A DNA stretch of 64,000 nt from Cymbomonas tetramitiformis (taxonomy: Eukaryota > Chlorophyta > Pyramimonadophyceae > Pyramimonadales > Pyramimonadaceae), in contig LGRX02035154.1 in the NCBI GenBank assembly GCA_001247695.2, positions 27,998 to 91,997 on the forward strand, given 5' to 3'. This document shows positions 39,201-45,700 of the stretch, one piece after another. The notes beneath the pieces are model-generated. The model saw only the letters and a list, made by a program, of their open reading frames with translations. It had not been told where the DNA came from and did no database searches. The translations under genes and the position numbers were made by a program. Positions within the stretch are counted from its first letter, which is position 1. Each line of letters starts with the position of its first letter.

Positions 39201-40226
39201 AGTGAACTCGGGATGCCCTCCAAAGGTGGCATTGAGCTCGGTGTCCAGCCACGCTGCCTCGTCTTTGGTGACCCTGGTTGTGCCCCCGGGCTGCAACGTA
39301 TCCAGCACCGTGTGCGGAAGCACCTCGTCTCGCTCTGCCACCATGGCCTCCCACCCGGTGTCCCATTGGCGCGAGGACCTCTGGTCCTCCCAGGCGGTCC
39401 TGGAAGGTCTGCACAGCGAGTTCGAGCACGGGCCCACTGCAGGCATGCCCTGAAGCTCCCTGGGGGCCACAGCGGCCACCCAAGCGGCCACCACGAGCAA
39501 CAACAAAAGTTTTAAAATTCTGCTGGTCCCCACTGGTTTGACTGGAGGGCGAAGGGTCAGTATGCAAGTCAGCATCCTCCACCCCCCCTGCATACGGCCC
39601 AGGCCTCCTCCCGCAGACACGTAGATCACCAGCGCCAAGACTGACGCCACATAAACGCAATGGGCCACTTGGTAGCAAGCGGTTGCGAGCCGCAGGCGCT
39701 GCAGCCGGGCGGCAAAACGCGGCTTCTGCACGCGACGAGGGACAGCTGCCAGCGTGGCCGGTCCCGCCGCTGTGATTCGCTGGGCGATCGCCAGCGCACG
39801 GCTCACTTGCGCGCCAAACGCAGTGAATGCGCCTCTGTCGCAAACCAAGCAGGAGCCTGGCAACCCATGGCGCATCACGTGGACGACGACCACCAAGATG
39901 CCCCCCAGAGTACCGACCATGTGTGTGAAGTTCATGGCGAGCATGGCGAGCCCAAACCGTAACAATGGCACGCACCACAGCCCGCGATGGACATGGTGGA
40001 ACCCCGTCACCTCAAAGGCTCCCACGACCAGCAACAGGAGGTGCCTAGCCAGTTCCAACAGCACACGCAGATGCACACGATGATGTGTCCATGGCCCGAG
40101 CGACGCGGTACGTCCGGCCCACAACGCGCGCGCCACGACTCTGTGGAGCACACCAGTGCGGCACGCCCAGATGGCAACCATCTCACTAAGGCACCTGGAC
40201 ACCTCCATGGCCATCCATATGACCAT
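33252..40226 (-). CDS. pol: Pol polyprotein with RT, RNase H, C5-methyltransferase, integrase, PHD finger and second methyltransferase-like domain
   Basis: The frame is open from 40,445. Residues below are numbered from 40,292; the first ATG is at 40,226. Domains in order: hydrophobic region with about four membrane-like segments (76-96, 112-142, 208-228, 259-276); reverse transcriptase with TLDATKAFHQIPM and YVDD (571-574); RNase H (LYTDWSNHG, Glu769, Asp794); C5-cytosine methyltransferase (about 1,008-1,340); integrase zinc region H-x3-H...C-x2-C (HHERTGH, CQTCQ, about 1,577-1,617); integrase core with Asp1645, Asp1706, Glu1741; a GPY/F-like module (1,864-1,925); PHD finger (1,943-1,987); amino-methyltransferase-like domain (about 2,140-2,310). 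The frame overlaps the end of ORF4 by 88 bp in the -1 frame, so pol may be made by frameshifting. No protease is present in pol; it sits in gag. Confidence 0.9.
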   Translation of the reverse strand: MVIWMAMEVSRCLSEMVAIWACRTGVLHRVVARALWAGRTASLGPWTHHRVHLRVLLELARHLLLLVVGAFEVTGFHHVHRGLWCVPLLRFGLAMLAMNFTHMVGTLGGILVVVVHVMRHGLPGSCLVCDRGAFTAFGAQVSRALAIAQRITAAGPATLAAVPRRVQKPRFAARLQRLRLATACYQVAHCVYVASVLALVIYVSAGGGLGRMQGGWRMLTCILTLRPPVKPVGTSRILKLLLLLVVAAWVAAVAPRELQGMPAVGPCSNSLCRPSRTAWEDQRSSRQWDTGWEAMVAERDEVLPHTVLDTLQPGGTTRVTKDEAAWLDTELNATFGGHPEFTEENWEEMRNVVRRCSYCFANKPQDIKGYHGGAAHATFAIPFKDETKVAYQRPRKYSPGEQEIIDLHCKELLEYGFIEPASQHCRHASNVVVAGKKDHDTGQWTSTRFCVDLRNTNRLSLKDNTLPHRPEELYQRVAKAKFKTTLDATKAFHQIPMTTEEDRDKTAFWWGNQLYRYTSMPFGAAGATAAFIRIMDYELRHLQHCTVAYVDDVCIYSDTAEQHIKDVEAVLRTLGDAGIRLHSGKSTFGSATVDFLGYRIGYNTIGAQDIKCKAIQELPKPEDKTGVRSILGLMNYYKGLVGEPMGPNYSEMARPLNDLLRKDVLDIKEAWGKEQDQALQALKDALCSGRCLKPIDYKPIFLYTDWSNHGIGAVLGQKDENGVEHICVVISRSLSKTERQYASFQGEMLAVVWAIRTLRQYLHGIHFTLVTDHSPLTTLMEKGDLQGQHLRWAISLQEFEFTVQYRPGPKNENADVPSRYPLPSTADETGARLDREGDHAREAGRAERLTRCFADTICLEVTREPPLGSEVSPEAQVANYCENMVREQLGTSAVHRLFDLHYQEELECNKGVMFDTDHPDVARCSGRLTRVAWEALSQIRPIRGMHSGGSPAVYSDETMEGGKLKVPKKIDTRVIDKSFFQEAREEGVVCYEPCGGLCAGLEMLLRCGVKVNKYLYQDISKSSQAVARARCMALSRRHPDLFQTEAAHLEQLPSNIEDTSLMDLVHAGALGGEQWVMVCGYPCQDLSPAGKLAGLEGRHSRLFYQAVRILSTLQQVQPQRPPAYVLENVSPLSHRENSKIRKEVFPIINSVVGQPVSFDAARAGSYAHRLRAYWSNLLQNQQFNLVMEGVDRPPDRYVRDILQRGWRPRRVVTGDRKPHYTANVVGEPMRVLPTILATQNSRAFRAPRAGTVVRKGDDEEMGETREVNLDEKAVAMGYSASELRMAHGMKDEELAGVLGLAMDRRAMELLYAIAEVSTTKLPKSEESEEEDHGTLAAIPIVKPTNMASTSEDTTEPVRAQLAEWITSSNDYTQQVARRLSHQDWEERLQHMCSQGQTGTQGIGTADAIPRRRQWKLASMKLAGYEARHRQAFSRPGVKPAGTSSAPEWAPVAKEKEMRLPRLSDTTRMVAMLASVTHQESLREKHPDIHEDELCLAWIKAGGRVEVPKEEYHRVRKRAARHRWDELMGELYMVTVSGKELLVPKPCDRIQLVREHHERTGHWGIRRTLNLLWQRHYWVGMKQDVRAVVTQCQTCQRVKTHYAREEAMLTPLEIKSFMYRWSLDLAWPTKRITKARNQRVLVMIEHYTRFVVCVPIPDKEAATIASAFRNHVLSVFGAPAECLVDGGTEFEGEFAALCRQCLIDRRVTSPSSPESNGLTERVVRTLKFCFKKMALDKGLDFEWDEMLWSLVLSYNAAKQQSTGVAPFTLLFAQEATVPPDLRTRPELDFEKQEERTLAEDLLQRAAIVKKLMVHAGCNLEIAQHRDTLRYEHRRSGSYEPKPHQFKAGDFVYIRQQPRSGMEVATKPVILKIVKVQRDGVVVLEDSTKLREKSTVQNIAPCHLQVKDQYDCSAAIPSKHLACERCMRADGEAAMLLCDTCNRGYHKWCLEPALDGVPEGEWQCPKCLGGAVVAAAAEVSASIVEKMAAVKLQLREKLGSDVVLLPADVGPHRAVKLGREDPWQALTSRQMLRKEGSMGDLPDRVAWGNQEELSRVITDVMPGFWHEGHRTILSRKCAEQHTRARNLRRMATVQAMSPEEVQKRGDVTQLSRAQVKIASQLNWGLELVMTVPQEVRRLAHEVTWEKITQVWDPWAGTGVIGKVMSLEWPHLKFMNNDWNPQLKWHEALNALQPGNYRAWKEKYGVCDAVVTSPWFAVLDIALPLAGLASRVVACIHVPSHYMTDMTESRAQYFRKLCHAGRLHVIGHLEHGPIGRRCMWVVVFRNPLTRARMLRGGEASGVGMFTFSMGKFALDGATTEDAEQALV
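33363..33875 (-). other. Amino-methyltransferase-like domain at the pol C-terminus
   Basis: VWDPWAGTGVIGKVM matches motif I (SAM-binding loop, D/P-x-x-G-x-G) of Rossmann methyltransferases. Some 55 residues later DAVVTSPWFAVLDIAL occupies the place of motif IV, the [DNS]-P-P-[FYW] catalytic loop of N6-adenine and N4-cytosine methyltransferases. Here it reads S-P-W-F, with the second proline replaced. A NNDWN segment between could be the acidic motif II. The fold assignment is fairly good; target base and activity are open because of the changed loop. Confidence 0.65.
34332..34466 (-). other. PHD finger within pol
   Basis: A full C4-H-C3 series: C-x2-C (CERC), C-x2-C (CDTC), H (GYHKWC) and C-x2-C (CPKC), with the typical LLCDTCNRGYH and GEWQCPKC phrases. 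PHD fingers bind histone H3 tails. Placed just after integrase, it could steer insertion to chromatin with a given mark, as the chromodomain does in chromoviruses. The steering role is inference. Confidence 0.9.
36273..37271 (-). other. C5-cytosine DNA methyltransferase domain within pol
   Basis: The motifs appear in canonical order. Motif I: CYEPCGGLCAGLEMLLRCGV (residues 1,012-1,031 of the frame). Motif IV: catalytic Cys1105 in GYPCQDLSPAG. Motif VI: LENV (1,148-1,151). Motif VIII region: HRLRAYWSN, reminiscent of the RxRxxWGN of DNMT3-type enzymes. Late motif: REVNLDEKAVAMGY. The catalytic cysteine and ENV are intact, so activity is plausible. It would transfer a methyl group from S-adenosylmethionine to cytosine C5. 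It is placed between RNase H and integrase. C5-methyltransferase domains have been reported in retrotransposons of some algae and dinoflagellates, so acquisition as such is not new. Confidence 0.88.
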
Positions 40227-40357
40227 TACTGCAGAGTGAGGCAGCTGCGGCCATTGCAAGCGTGCGAACACCCCCACTATCAGGAAGCACACCTGCGTGC
40301 GCTTCGCCCACCGTTCACCGGCGGGCTGCGTGCCCGGCTGCGCGCCGGGGCTGCTTC

Positions 40358-41260
40358 TCAGTAGCGGGCGTGCCGGGCTGCAGCCGGCCCGGTGCCCCCT
40401 TGAAAAGGCCCCAGTGCGCTCTCCCTTCTTCTCTCCTCCCAGCGTTCATCATAACTCAGGCGCTCATAGGAAGTGCGCGGCGCGCTCCTGCCCGCATGCT
40501 GACTGCGAGCTGCTCCATGTTGCTGGACCCCCCTCCTAGGGCTCGGAGATCTCCTCCTGCGCTGTCCAGCCCGTGGCGAACGCTGCTGCACGGGCCTCGC
40601 GGTCAAGCTCGGCGGGCTCGTCGCGAGATGGCCATCATGTCGGGCGGCGACGCGCGCGACACGACCACTGGACCACTCTGGGCTGCTGGGCGCTGTGGAG
40701 CCCCGGGTCGGCGATGGCACGAGCGAAGTGGCCTCCTGTTCTGGCGCAGCCGGAGGCAGAACTTCAGTCCGCTGCGTGCAGACAGAATGCGTCGGAGACC
40801 TTAGAATGTCGTTGACTGACTGGTGCTCGGACCGCTGAGCCATGTTGCACTCGAAGCCCCTGTGCTGCGTCCCGCTGAGAGCATGGCCAGGGTGGTGTTC
40901 CCTCGTAGGCGCCGCTCTCGCACCACCACGACCATCAAGCCCAGGGCAGTCAGCCCCTAGCGTGCTCATCCTCGCAGTTACGCGGGCAACGCGAGGTCGC
41001 TCTTCGTACCCCCTGATGATCTCCGTGCGGATTCTTATGGATTCTTCAAGCGCCGCTATGGTGATGGCGCGCGCTTGTGCCAGATTAGCGGCAAGACCAG
41101 CAAAGTTCTCGCTAGTGACCTCCACTTCCTCTTCCTCAGAGGAACTCTCTGTCTGTGGCGACGTAGGTGTCCAGTGTGAGGCGCCACTGACTTCTTCCTC
41201 ACCCCCTGCATGTTCGTGATGGGAACCATCATCTTCCTCCGCTGTGTCCAAGCATCGCAT
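40358..41260 (-). CDS. Retrotransposon accessory ORF4 (300 residues, unknown)
   Basis: ATG start, 8 nt after the stop of ORF3. Acidic N-terminus (ESSSEEEEVEVTSENFAGLA) with one likely helix, then a long Arg/Pro/Ser-rich, probably disordered C-terminal half (AGQRRRRSPSPRRGVQQHG), which could bind nucleic acid. No known domain is seen. Its end overlaps the open pol frame, which is in -1, so it may be the upstream partner of a frameshift. Confidence 0.65.
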   Translation of the reverse strand: MRCLDTAEEDDGSHHEHAGGEEEVSGASHWTPTSPQTESSSEEEEVEVTSENFAGLAANLAQARAITIAALEESIRIRTEIIRGYEERPRVARVTARMSTLGADCPGLDGRGGARAAPTREHHPGHALSGTQHRGFECNMAQRSEHQSVNDILRSPTHSVCTQRTEVLPPAAPEQEATSLVPSPTRGSTAPSSPEWSSGRVARVAARHDGHLATSPPSLTARPVQQRSPRAGQRRRRSPSPRRGVQQHGAARSQHAGRSAPRTSYERLSYDERWEERRRESALGPFQGGTGPAAARHARY

Positions 41261-41267
41261 GAAGTCG

Positions 41268-42404
41268 TTACGCAGGTGTTCGTGTATCTCCTCGCTGGCG
41301 CTGGCGCTCTGCTTCAGCCAGCAGTGTGGGCCCTACCAGGGACGTGAACTCGCGTAATGGCTCTCGATGCATAACGGCCACACTGTTCCAGGTCTCCCAG
41401 CCGCAGCAGTCGAACTTGCGCGTCTCAGAGGAGAGGTACTCCACGGTGAACCATAGCTCTTCGGCTCCCCTGTCATGGTAGTAGCGTCGGTCTTCAAAGA
41501 GGTAGTAGACGGCCTTGGCCTGGGGGTTGGCTCGTGTCTTGAACACCCGCAGAGTGCCTCGCCGTGGACCATCACTCAAGTGGCTCTTGGCTATCTCCAC
41601 CAGCTGTGCGCTCGCGCCAAGGTGCTCCATGTGCTTCCGTATGGTGCCCAGGAGTCCACCCGTGCAGCCTTTCGACTGCCCACCCAGCGGCAAACACTCT
41701 CCTCGCTGACCTACCCCTGCAGAGGAGGAGTACTTGTACAGTGTCTTGTTGCTGAGTTGGCACGTGTGCACCCCCTTCCCTCGTTGCGCATAGGGCTTCC
41801 CAAGCTGGAACTCGATTCTGCCTCTGAAACAACGGTACTGGACGAGGAACACTGTCTGCCCGTGCAACGCGGTGAACTCGGAGATCTCCTCTGGATTCAG
41901 CCAGCGGGCCTCGCCGGTGGTGTTCTCGCTGCGTGTGGGTGACTCTGGCTCGTAAGTGCCCTGGAACACCGACGCGTGATATTCTGGATCCGCAGGGTCG
42001 AAAACTCCCTTGGGCCAGGTTTGATGCTTCAGGCGCAGCGGGGCTGAGGATGGCGGCGGCGTAGAGCCAGATGGCCCTGCCTCATCTCCTCTGACCATCT
42101 TCTGCGTCCTGGGAGTCTTGCACGTGCGTGCTGGCGGATCCCTCCTGGCCCCATAGGAGTTTAGCGCGTCACGCGCCTGCTCCTCCGTCTTGCACGCACC
42201 AAGCATTACTCTGGTGTTGTCCCCCAAGTGCAGGTACTCCACGGCGGCGGCGTTTGTGCTGAACACCTCACCGTCTCCTCCTATCCCATCAGTCACTGGG
42301 TAGAACTTCCCCACCTTGCCAGCTGCGTCCGACAGCGTGAGTTGAGGGATAACCTTCACGTTCAGGTTCTCCACACCAGCCACCTCCTCATCGTACTTTG
42401 TCCT
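41268..42404 (-). CDS. Retrotransposon accessory ORF3 (about 371 residues, unknown)
   Basis: Open from 42,404 to the TAA at 41,268-41,270 without an ATG near the start; the first non-ATG codon called at 42,383 is GTG. It overlaps ORF2 by 17 bp in the +1 frame, and ORF2 ends ..GTA CGA TGA: skipping one base at CGA-U-GAG would lead straight into ORF3. It looks globular (TALHGQTVFLVQYRCFRGRI, LWFTVEYLSSETRKFDCCGW) but matches no family I know. Its integrity in a recent element argues that it is used. Confidence 0.65.
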   Translation of the reverse strand, partial: RTKYDEEVAGVENLNVKVIPQLTLSDAAGKVGKFYPVTDGIGGDGEVFSTNAAAVEYLHLGDNTRVMLGACKTEEQARDALNSYGARRDPPARTCKTPRTQKMVRGDEAGPSGSTPPPSSAPLRLKHQTWPKGVFDPADPEYHASVFQGTYEPESPTRSENTTGEARWLNPEEISEFTALHGQTVFLVQYRCFRGRIEFQLGKPYAQRGKGVHTCQLSNKTLYKYSSSAGVGQRGECLPLGGQSKGCTGGLLGTIRKHMEHLGASAQLVEIAKSHLSDGPRRGTLRVFKTRANPQAKAVYYLFEDRRYYHDRGAEELWFTVEYLSSETRKFDCCGWETWNSVAVMHREPLREFTSLVGPTLLAEAERQRQRGDTRTPA

Positions 42405-42708
42405 TCAGGCGAGCGCGAAGGTCATTGATGTCCACCCGCTGCACGTACTTCAGGTGCTGATATTGCCAACGCTGATCCTTCTCGTAGTAGAAGGGCAGCT
42501 GGAACTCGCCAGTCACCTTCCCCATGGGGCTCACGTTGGTGGCACCATCCATGATGTGACGCACCATGCGCTCCATGAGATCCCACTGGGCGCGAGTGTG
42601 CTCGCTGAGCACGCAGAACTGGCGTGCCACCTTGTCCCACATGAGCTTGCCAGTGACGACCCCTGGGTAAGTCTGGTTGGCGTTGAGGGCCTCCTGGACG
42701 CTCGCCAT
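42388..42708 (-). CDS. Retrotransposon ORF2 (106 residues), in frame with gag across one UGA
   Basis: ATG at 42,708. Exactly the same frame as gag: after the gag TGA (42,793-42,795) the frame stays open for 28 codons to this ATG and on to the TGA at 42,388-42,390. It could therefore be made by stop-codon readthrough, as in gag-UAG/UGA-pol elements, or by separate initiation. The predicted protein is small and helical with aromatic residues (FQLPFYYEKDQRWQYQHLKY). Function unknown. Confidence 0.65.
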   Translation of the reverse strand: MASVQEALNANQTYPGVVTGKLMWDKVARQFCVLSEHTRAQWDLMERMVRHIMDGATNVSPMGKVTGEFQLPFYYEKDQRWQYQHLKYVQRVDINDLRARLKDKVR

Positions 42709-42792
42709 TGTGCACCTCCCAGCCTCCCAATGGGCACCACAGTCAGGAAGCGGGACCTGGTCGCTGTCCTTTCTGTAACTTGCCCTCGCTGT

Positions 42793-45700
42793 TCAGGTCT
42801 CTGAGGGTACCTTCGCCTCCTTGTCAACCTTCTGATCGACCAGCGTGAAGTCGGGCCACAGTAGCTCCGTCTCCAAGATGGTTTTCCACTCTCCACAGCG
42901 CGGGAACTTGACCTGTACAAATCCTGCGTCCACTTCACTCCCGTTGCCATCTTCACAGAGTGTGCACAAGCGAGCGTAGCCCGTGCGGTCGATGTACAGG
43001 CGCTGCTGAGCCCAGCTGCTCTCCTTGTCTTGCCAATCCCACGGATTCACTGCCATGCCCTCCCAAGGCTGCACACTAGCCAACTTGTAGTCAGCTTCAC
43101 TCTCAGCCTCTTGCTCCTGCGTGAGGTCTGGGTAGCGAGGATCTGCCTGGGCTGTGGCCAGGCTGGCTGGCGTAACGGGCTCGACCTCAGCTGACTCTTC
43201 AGCACTGGACCATTCGCCTCTGGTTGCAACGTTGGCCTCCCGCTGGCTGCGTGACGTCGCTTGCAGCAGGCCCAACATCTGGTTCGTTATGGCCGTGCCG
43301 GGAGCAGGTGGCTCGAACAATGAGTTCTCGGCCCGCAAGCTGACCCGTCCAGTGACCTCTATCTGCATGAGCGCGCCGGGTCGCAGGATGCCCGCGTCCA
43401 CCATGGACTGGCAGCGTGCCTCCAGCATCTCCTTCTCCTCCTGGTTGAACCTTCTCAGCCTCATATCTTCTAGGAATCCTGCCAGGCTCTCCACCAGCTC
43501 GGGGTGGTTCCGTAGGAATGCACATGGTGCTGGTGCACACCTTTCCCCTGAGAGGGCCAGGCGATCCTCTCCCCTTGTGTCTGGAGGCACGGCCTCACGT
43601 GGAGGTAGAGCACAGTCCTCAAAGATTGGGGTAAGAGTGCGCGCTAGTGTGGCACCATCGTCGAAGATCTCAGTCGCCAGGCACACCCTGGGGTCTTCGT
43701 TTCGCTTGCTCCTCGCATCAGCGGGCGGCGTAAGCTCGATCAACGGCAGCGTGACCTTCTCCCTCATGCCCAGTGACACCGCGGCCTCGGAGGTGGCGAT
43801 GCCTCGGTAAAGGTCGATGGTCAACTTGAGTACATTCTTCAGGGGTCCTGTGCCCACCAAGAAATCCCACGTGGTGTCGTTGGTGAAAGTGACGAAGGCA
43901 TGGAGCCGATGCAGAGTCATGTATGGCGTGCCCGCAGCGAGGACCACATCTACGTAGCAGTACTTGGTGAACTCTGCAGGGCTGCCATCACACCTGGCCA
44001 CCCTGGCCCCCGTCTCCGCATCGAAGATAGTCAAGCCAAGCCTGTTGACCGTTCTGATGGGAATGATGTTGCAATTAGCTCCAGTGTCCAGAAGCAGCGC
44101 TTTGTACAACATGAGCAGGCCCCCAGAGGCCATCAGAGCCATCCCTTGTGCCAGGGTCTCGTTGAGAAGCTTGCACACTGGCTGGACCTGCGCCATGGCG
44201 GTGAGCTGCTCCTCCGTGAGGCCACTGAGCATCTTCTTTTTCAACAGTTCGTATGCTTTGGCCTCCATTGTCCCTGCGTGTAACTCACCCCTCTCGCTGA
44301 AATCCTTCACGCCGTAGCTCTCCTGGACTGTGGCCGCTGCAGCGGTGACGCGCACCGTGGTCCTCACTTTCCTGGGCTGCTCCACCATGTCCTCTGGCAT
44401 CTCGTCCAGAGGGATCTCCTCCTCATCGCTGTCGTCACCGGACTCCATGCCTGGGCAGTCGTCATCCTCATCGCTGTCGTCACCATTGTCTTCGCCGCTG
44501 CCCTGTCGGTCTGCCGCTGAGGCTGCTGCCATAGGGAGCTGATCGGCCTCAGCTAGCTCTACCAAGGTTTCCACACCCCTGGGAGCTGTTATCCGACCTT
44601 CTGCCACGAGTCCAGCAGCTAGTTTGCGGAAAGCCGCTCCAAGACTCTTGATCATGGAGGCCATGAGCTGTACCTTTCTCTGCATCTCGTCCGCTGCAGG
44701 CGCCATGGGCACCTGTGCGTCGGCCTCATATTCCTCGGGTGTCTTCACCGGGAAACCTCTCATGCGCTGCGTGCTGCCTAGTGCTACCGCCGGTGCTGCT
44801 GCGAGCTCGGACTCCACACCCTTGTTCAGCATCTCGGGGAGTTCCCCCAAGCCCAAGGTGTTGAGTGCGTCTGAGAGTGCCTCCTCACCCATCTCCTCGG
44901 CCATCGCTGAGAGTACGTTGGTTGGAGAGCAAGATGGCGTTGCTGCCCCTGCGCTGACACGGTGTTGCGCATGCGAGACTGTGATGTGCGTCTCTCTCTC
45001 TGCGACGCGCGCTGCGACTGGCTCCTCATCGGAGCCCTCGTCCTCAGATAGCACCTGCGACCTCACGCTGCCAGCGCGGCTGGCAGTCTTCCGGGCAGCC
45101 ACCATGCCCTGGTACTCAGCCTTCAACGCCTCAGGGTTGCCAGTGGTGCTTTTCTGCTTGTCCTCTGGTGTCTGCTTGCGGTACTTGTCCTTCTCGTCAT
45201 TGGACAGCTGCTGCCAGTCCGTGACAAGGATGCCCCAATCAGAGTTCTTGAAGCGGTTCCTCAGGTTGTACATGCGCAAGGCGGCATTCTCTGCGTCCCA
45301 CCACTTGCTGGAACCGAGTCTGCTCTCGTGGAACCCGGCAGGCATCTTGACGTGTTTATATCCGCTCCTGCATTGCTCGGGGTCAGACTCGTGCCACCCC
45401 CCTCCGAAGCAGCGTAAGCACTTGGGCTTGTCGCTCGTACGAGTGCCCTCTGCTGGCGGCGGTGTCTTGTTGTAGGAGGGCTTCTTAGCCCTTTCAGCAA
45501 CATTCACCTCCTTTTTCATCTTCTTGGAAGGTGGTGTCTCCGCCTTCCTGCTGCCCTCCAGCTCGCCTGGCTGCCCTTCCCCCACGGACTCAATCTTCTT
45601 GATCGAGTTCTTTATCGCCTTGAGGTCGAGTCCATGTTGACGAGCCTCCCAGGTAGAGTACTGGCAGCCACACCGTCTGGTGATCTCCTGGAGGAAGGTA

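Noticed and set aside
39460..40292. Hydrophobic pol N-terminus as a true envelope protein
   Set aside because: No signal peptide, cleavage site or cysteine pattern of an envelope protein, and it precedes rather than follows pol.
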